Part shown: positions 62,986-64,000 of the stretch, piece after piece
Numbering within the stretch: the stretch's first letter is position 1
Layout of the letters: each line of letters begins with the position of its first letter
Origin: Ruegeria arenilitoris
GTDB taxonomy: Bacteria > Pseudomonadota > Alphaproteobacteria > Rhodobacterales > Rhodobacteraceae
Assembly: GCF_013030265.1 (NCBI RefSeq)
Contig: NZ_WPZQ01000007.1
Span: 1-64,000 of the forward strand
Reading direction: 5' to 3'
DNA: 64,000 nt
The notes under the pieces: model-generated
The model's input: the letters and a program-made list of their open reading frames with translations, nothing else
Told to the model about the DNA's origin: nothing
Database searches by the model: none
Position numbers and translations under genes: made by a program

Positions 62986-64000
62986 ATGGAACACGCTCAG
63001 GAGAAGTCCCATGCCGATCTCATTGCAGCGCTGCGAACGGGCGAAGAGATCGCTATTGCCGGATATCGCATAGCACTGACCCGCCGAACTCCCAACCGTC
63101 TGGTTATCCAATTCCTGTCCGAGAACGGAATGCCTTCCCTGACCGACGAACTTTGCGAGGAAGATGAGCTCAGTCAGATGCGCGTTATCCGCACTGACGA
63201 AGCAACTTCGATTTCACCCGAGTTAATGGCTTTCTTCGAAACTCTGGCCGATGGTTTGCTGGTTGATGACTTTAGTTCTCACACACTCTGCGCCGCGGAA
63301 GATGCATCTCACAGCTTGGTGGCATTGGGGAATTTCCTGCCGAATGCCACCCATTTATTTGTCGATCCGCCAGAAGATCTCGCTCCCGTGTCGCCCGGGG
63401 TGGACAGGGCGCGCGCAGCCAGTCTTGCTCGGACCTACATCCTGTACGATCCGTTTCATGACCCACTAAAAGGGCTGCGGCAGGTTTATGATGAAAATCA
63501 GGCAACATATCTCAAGTGCTTTGGTTTCGGGGCCAGCTGTACGCCCGGCCTAAGGCGGAAAAAATTCCTGAAAGCAATCCTTCCAGGTTTGTTGCGAGGT
63601 GAGTTGCCCCCGGATCTGTTTTATGAACGTTTGCGAGGGCGCAAGGATTTTCCTTTTTACCGCAAAGGTATCGAAGCAGCGCTTGTCGCGCGCGGCCAAG
63701 TTAAACGTGCCTCCAGGTTCCGCCGTGCCTTCCAGAACCGCCGGAGCTATCTCACAAAACCGGAATTACCTTTTGAGAAGCTGGTGATGCGTGCAGAGGC
63801 TGAGCGTCCTCAAAAGGTGGGCGCCTGGATACGATCCAAGCCCTCCAATCCCGAAACTGCGTGGCCTAGCGGAGGAGGAAACGTCTGGATGTTGGACGTG
63901 CGACCAGATTGCCTGCGCTATCTTTCCGACCGGTGGGAAAGAACAACCATCGGTTTTGAAGAACGCGATGGCGTAACACTGGCTCAGACACCTCCCACGG
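62986..64000 (+). CDS. Degenerate paralogue of the alpha/beta-hydrolase-fold protein (3' end cut by the window)
   Basis: An open frame of 338 codons that runs past the window edge; AGGAG lies 10 nt before its ATG. It starts MEHAQEKSHADLIAALRTGE. From residue 100 to 245 it parallels the protein at 59915: YILYDPFHDP against YVLYDPFFAP, LKCFGFGASC against LQGFGFGHKS, and FRRAFQNRR against FRRAFRTNRR. At the nucleophile elbow GTSMGG is replaced by EDASHS, and the candidate catalytic His by Ala183. Thus it looks like a non-catalytic relative with an extra C-terminal part. Its first 90 residues lack similarity I can name. Confidence 0.75.
   Translation, partial: MEHAQEKSHADLIAALRTGEEIAIAGYRIALTRRTPNRLVIQFLSENGMPSLTDELCEEDELSQMRVIRTDEATSISPELMAFFETLADGLLVDDFSSHTLCAAEDASHSLVALGNFLPNATHLFVDPPEDLAPVSPGVDRARAASLARTYILYDPFHDPLKGLRQVYDENQATYLKCFGFGASCTPGLRRKKFLKAILPGLLRGELPPDLFYERLRGRKDFPFYRKGIEAALVARGQVKRASRFRRAFQNRRSYLTKPELPFEKLVMRAEAERPQKVGAWIRSKPSNPETAWPSGGGNVWMLDVRPDCLRYLSDRWERTTIGFEERDGVTLAQTPPT

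Noticed and set aside
1..64000. CRISPR arrays, tRNA or rRNA genes, prophage or plasmid backbone genes
   Set aside because: No regularly spaced repeats, no cloverleaf-type sequences and no integrase, capsid or replication genes were seen on reading both strands.

Overview
The window looks like chromosomal DNA of an alphaproteobacterium, most likely a marine Rhodobacteraceae (Roseobacter-group) heterotroph. This rests on the gene families and their arrangement: a form I CO dehydrogenase operon in coxC-M-S-L-D-E-F-G order, many ABC and tripartite tricarboxylate (TTT) uptake systems, sulfatases with a formylglycine-generating enzyme, and Rhodobacteraceae-type glycosyltransferases. No sequence comparison was run. 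I saw no tRNA, rRNA, CRISPR array, intact insertion sequence or phage gene.

Layout. (1) 1-8551, minus strand: a near-complete form I cox locus (regulator-like CoxC, structural CoxMSL, maturation CoxDEF, CoxG) with a 36-codon ORF between coxF and coxG. (2) 8683-11959: a decarboxylating dehydrogenase and a gamma-butyrobetaine-hydroxylase-like dioxygenase, divergent from a LysR regulator. (3) 11960-14751: a decayed permease remnant, a GDCCVxC small protein and an SLC13 permease with RCK/TrkA-C regions. (4) 14871-24240: a ROK-regulated sulfate-ester region with TctABC uptake, a choline-sulfatase-type sulfatase, a GMC oxidoreductase and a two-part metallophosphoesterase. (5) 24747-34674: peptide use, with an M20 amidohydrolase and Lrp regulator, then an XRE-cupin regulator, a Dpp/Opp-type ABC transporter and aminopeptidase P. 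(6) 34781-38925: a LysR-linked operon of DUF1330, a CmcJ/NvfI-type oxidoreductase, a luciferase-like flavoenzyme and an SDR. (7) 39169-51656: a GntR-regulated sugar locus with a sugar ABC transporter, UxaA-type dehydratase, aldose dehydrogenase, FucU, lactonase, two FAH-family enzymes, KGSADH-type ALDH and SDR. This fits non-phosphorylative L-fucose catabolism with a side branch suited to D-arabinose. (8) 52181-64000: formylglycine-generating enzyme, a possible degenerate sulfotransferase, three unusual glycosyltransferase genes (one with a duplicated catalytic domain, one fused to a methyltransferase), a serine-hydrolase-fold protein, a sulfatase fused to a 12-unit nonapeptide beta-roll, and a cut-off paralogue of the hydrolase that has lost its active-site residues.

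The last region is the best candidate for an undescribed system. Read together, it suggests synthesis of a surface glycan plus an exported sulfatase matured by a co-located formylglycine-generating enzyme. Regions 1, 4, 5 and 7 fit a lifestyle of scavenging CO, sulfate esters, peptides and algal deoxysugars.
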